Shown: in pieces, positions 62,561-64,000 of the stretch
How positions within the stretch are numbered: the stretch's first letter is position 1
How the letters are laid out: each line of letters opens with the position of its first letter
NCBI RefSeq assembly: GCF_002742625.1
Contig: NZ_PEBF01000002.1
Location: 62,001 to 126,000, forward strand
Origin: Caulobacter sp. FWC2
GTDB lineage: Bacteria; Pseudomonadota; Alphaproteobacteria; Caulobacterales; Caulobacteraceae
Length of the DNA: 64,000 nucleotides
Direction of reading: 5' to 3'
Notes under the pieces: generated by a model
Told to the model about the DNA's origin: nothing
The model's database searches: none
The model's input: the letters and a program-made list of their open reading frames with translations, nothing else
Translations under genes and position numbers: made by a program

Positions 62561-64000
62561 ATGACCGCGACCCTGCCGTTGTTCGCCCCTTCCCAGGCCG
62601 ACACCGCCGCCAACCTCCTGTCCGCCGCCCGGGCCTTGGCCGCCCAGCTGAATCGATCGCGGGTGCTCGATCGCAAGCTCGTCTCCGGCGTCATGACCAC
62701 CACCTTCGGCGCGTCCGACGTCGACGGCGCCTGGTCCTGGCGCGACGCCTACGACGCTATCGAGGCGGCATTGGTGCTGCAGATCCGCCGTCTGGCCCCG
62801 CAGGTTGCGCGCCTGGAGGACGCCCCGGCCGAGATCTGCGCCCTGCTGGCCAGCCTTTCGGCCCTGACCCCGACACAGAGCCGGCGCTCGGAAGAGCAGG
62901 TTGCCCTGGACCAGTTTTCCACGCCGCCGGAGCTTGGGGCCCTGGCTGTCCTGGCCGCCCAGGTGCGGCTGGGCGACAAGGTCTTGGAGCCGTCCGCCGG
63001 CACAGGGCTTCTTGCGGTTCTGGCCGAGGTCTGCGGGGCGCACCTGACGCTCAACGAGCTGTCGAGCGGCCGCGCGGGTTTGCTAGATGGCCTTTTCGCC
63101 CAGGTTCCGCGCACCCGCCACGACGCGGTCCATCTCAAGGATCTCCTCGAACCCTCCGGCTCCTTCGACGCCGTGGTGCTCAATCCGCCATTCCAGGCGC
63201 TGGGCTCCCACCTGGACGCGGCGATCGAGGTCCTGGCCGAGGGCGGGCGCCTTTCGGCGATCGTCCCGGCGCGACTTTTCGACGACCAGGCGGCGCTCAA
63301 GCGGCTGTCGCGCCAGGGCGCGATCGTCGCGCGCATCGCGTTCCCGGCCCGCGCCTATGCGGGCCAGGGAACTTCGGTGGAGACTGGGTTGCTGGTGGTC
63401 GATCGCGGCGTGGCCGTCGCCCCCTCCCCCGTCATCGCCGCCGAGACCCTCGCCGATGCGGCCAAGGCCGCCGCTGCGCTCGCGGCGCGCGCCAGCGCCA
63501 AGCCCCGGCGCTTCGTCAGCGTGGCGCAGGTCTCGGTGCTGGCGCCGCGCGCGCGCTCCCTGGCCGCACCGGCCGGACGTCTCTCCCTGATCAATGAAAC
63601 CGAACCGCTCGACTATCGGGTCGTCGACTGGACGGGCGAAGGCCAGGATGTCGGCCTCTACCAGGCCTATCGCCTGGGGCGGATCGCCATCGACCGGGCC
63701 GCTCCCCACCCTTCGGCCCTGGTGGAGTCGCGGCCCATGGCCTCGGTGGCGCCGCCGGCCCCGACCTACCGGCCGATCCTGCCCTCGCGTCTCCTGGCCG
63801 AACGCCGGCTGTCCGACGCCCAGCTGGAGACGGTGATCTACGCCGGCGAGGCCCATGCGGCGATGCTGCCGGGCGCCTGGAAGATCTCCGACGCGCCACA
63901 CATCGCCCTGTCGGTCGGCGCCGACACGCCCGAAGCGGTGCATTTCCGGCGCGGGTTCTTCCTGGGTGACGGCACCGGCTGCGGCAAGGGCCGTCAGATC
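62561..64000 (+). CDS. DNA methylase/strawberry-notch-type helicase fusion, 5' part
   Basis: The frame runs off the right edge after 480 residues. The N-terminal part has DNA methylase features: FSTPPELGALAVLAAQ, VLEPSAGTGLLAVLAEVCG and the amino-methylase motif NPPF (AVVLNPPFQALG). The last residues GFFLGDGTGCGKGRQI give the P-loop of a strawberry-notch-like helicase. Such fusions are common in mobile elements of alphaproteobacteria and may protect the element from host restriction. Start ATG at 62561 preceded by GGACCTTCCG. Confidence 0.85.
   Translation, partial: MTATLPLFAPSQADTAANLLSAARALAAQLNRSRVLDRKLVSGVMTTTFGASDVDGAWSWRDAYDAIEAALVLQIRRLAPQVARLEDAPAEICALLASLSALTPTQSRRSEEQVALDQFSTPPELGALAVLAAQVRLGDKVLEPSAGTGLLAVLAEVCGAHLTLNELSSGRAGLLDGLFAQVPRTRHDAVHLKDLLEPSGSFDAVVLNPPFQALGSHLDAAIEVLAEGGRLSAIVPARLFDDQAALKRLSRQGAIVARIAFPARAYAGQGTSVETGLLVVDRGVAVAPSPVIAAETLADAAKAAAALAARASAKPRRFVSVAQVSVLAPRARSLAAPAGRLSLINETEPLDYRVVDWTGEGQDVGLYQAYRLGRIAIDRAAPHPSALVESRPMASVAPPAPTYRPILPSRLLAERRLSDAQLETVIYAGEAHAAMLPGAWKISDAPHIALSVGADTPEAVHFRRGFFLGDGTGCGKGRQI

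Noticed and set aside
1..64000. CRISPR arrays, tRNA or rRNA genes
   Set aside because: No regularly spaced direct repeats, cloverleaf-like sequences or rRNA-like stretches were recognised by reading; a scan with dedicated programs would be decisive.

Overview
The window looks like chromosomal DNA of a Caulobacter-like alphaproteobacterium. GC content is high and coding frames favour G or C in the third codon position. A decayed dnaB copy reads like the Caulobacter DnaB family, and the Trb-type conjugation genes with a RepC-like initiator are of the kind common in alphaproteobacterial integrative or plasmid-derived elements. No rRNA, tRNA or CRISPR array was recognised.

Layout. (1) 1-3.5 kb: the 5' part of a PAS-domain sensor histidine kinase, then a recombination scar in which a broken dnaB copy is joined to the 3' end of a TonB-dependent receptor gene. 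(2) 3.5-16.6 kb: a nuclease-STAND NTPase system (apparently frameshifted) with a small overlapping partner, then membrane proteins and two ComEC-type metallo-beta-lactamase proteins, one cytoplasmic and one with a signal peptide. (3) 16.7-17.5 kb: a truncated, chimeric trbB on the minus strand. (4) 18.0-21.5 kb: an AAA ATPase overlapping a subtilisin-like protease, matching the IetAS anti-phage pair. (5) 21.8-23.5 kb: two unrecognised genes and a very small membrane protein. (6) 23.9-30.4 kb: three consecutive modules, each made of a GHKL-type ATPase and a STAS-like (DUF4325-type) protein; the first two also carry a small membrane protein. The second ATPase gene is split by an IS3-family element, and its frame would be restored exactly by removing the element. 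(7) 30.8-34.7 kb: a second nuclease-STAND protein. (8) 34.8-40.9 kb: a TerB-domain protein, a BrxD-like ATPase and an Lhr/BrxHI-like helicase in a tightly overlapping operon. (9) 41.2-46.1 kb: sbcD, sbcC and a third unknown gene on the minus strand. (10) 46.2-64 kb: the backbone of a conjugative element, with two LuxR-type HTH regulators, trbC-D-E-(orf)-J-K-L-F-G-I, a ribbon-helix-helix-like protein, repC with a hairpin-rich leader, a TOPRIM protein, a large ParB-like protein and the start of a methylase/strawberry-notch-type helicase that runs off the right edge.

Interpretation. Regions 2-9 look like a defence-gene cargo region next to, or inside, a Trb-type mobile element. The least familiar part is the triple ATPase/STAS cluster at 23.9-30.4 kb. 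It resembles partner-switching regulation (RsbS/RsbT/RsbW logic), but in tandem and with its own membrane proteins, inside a defence neighbourhood. Its function is not known to me. Several genes carry frameshifts (the first STAND system, trbL, dnaB) or truncations (trbB), so the element is partly decayed or the assembly has local errors.
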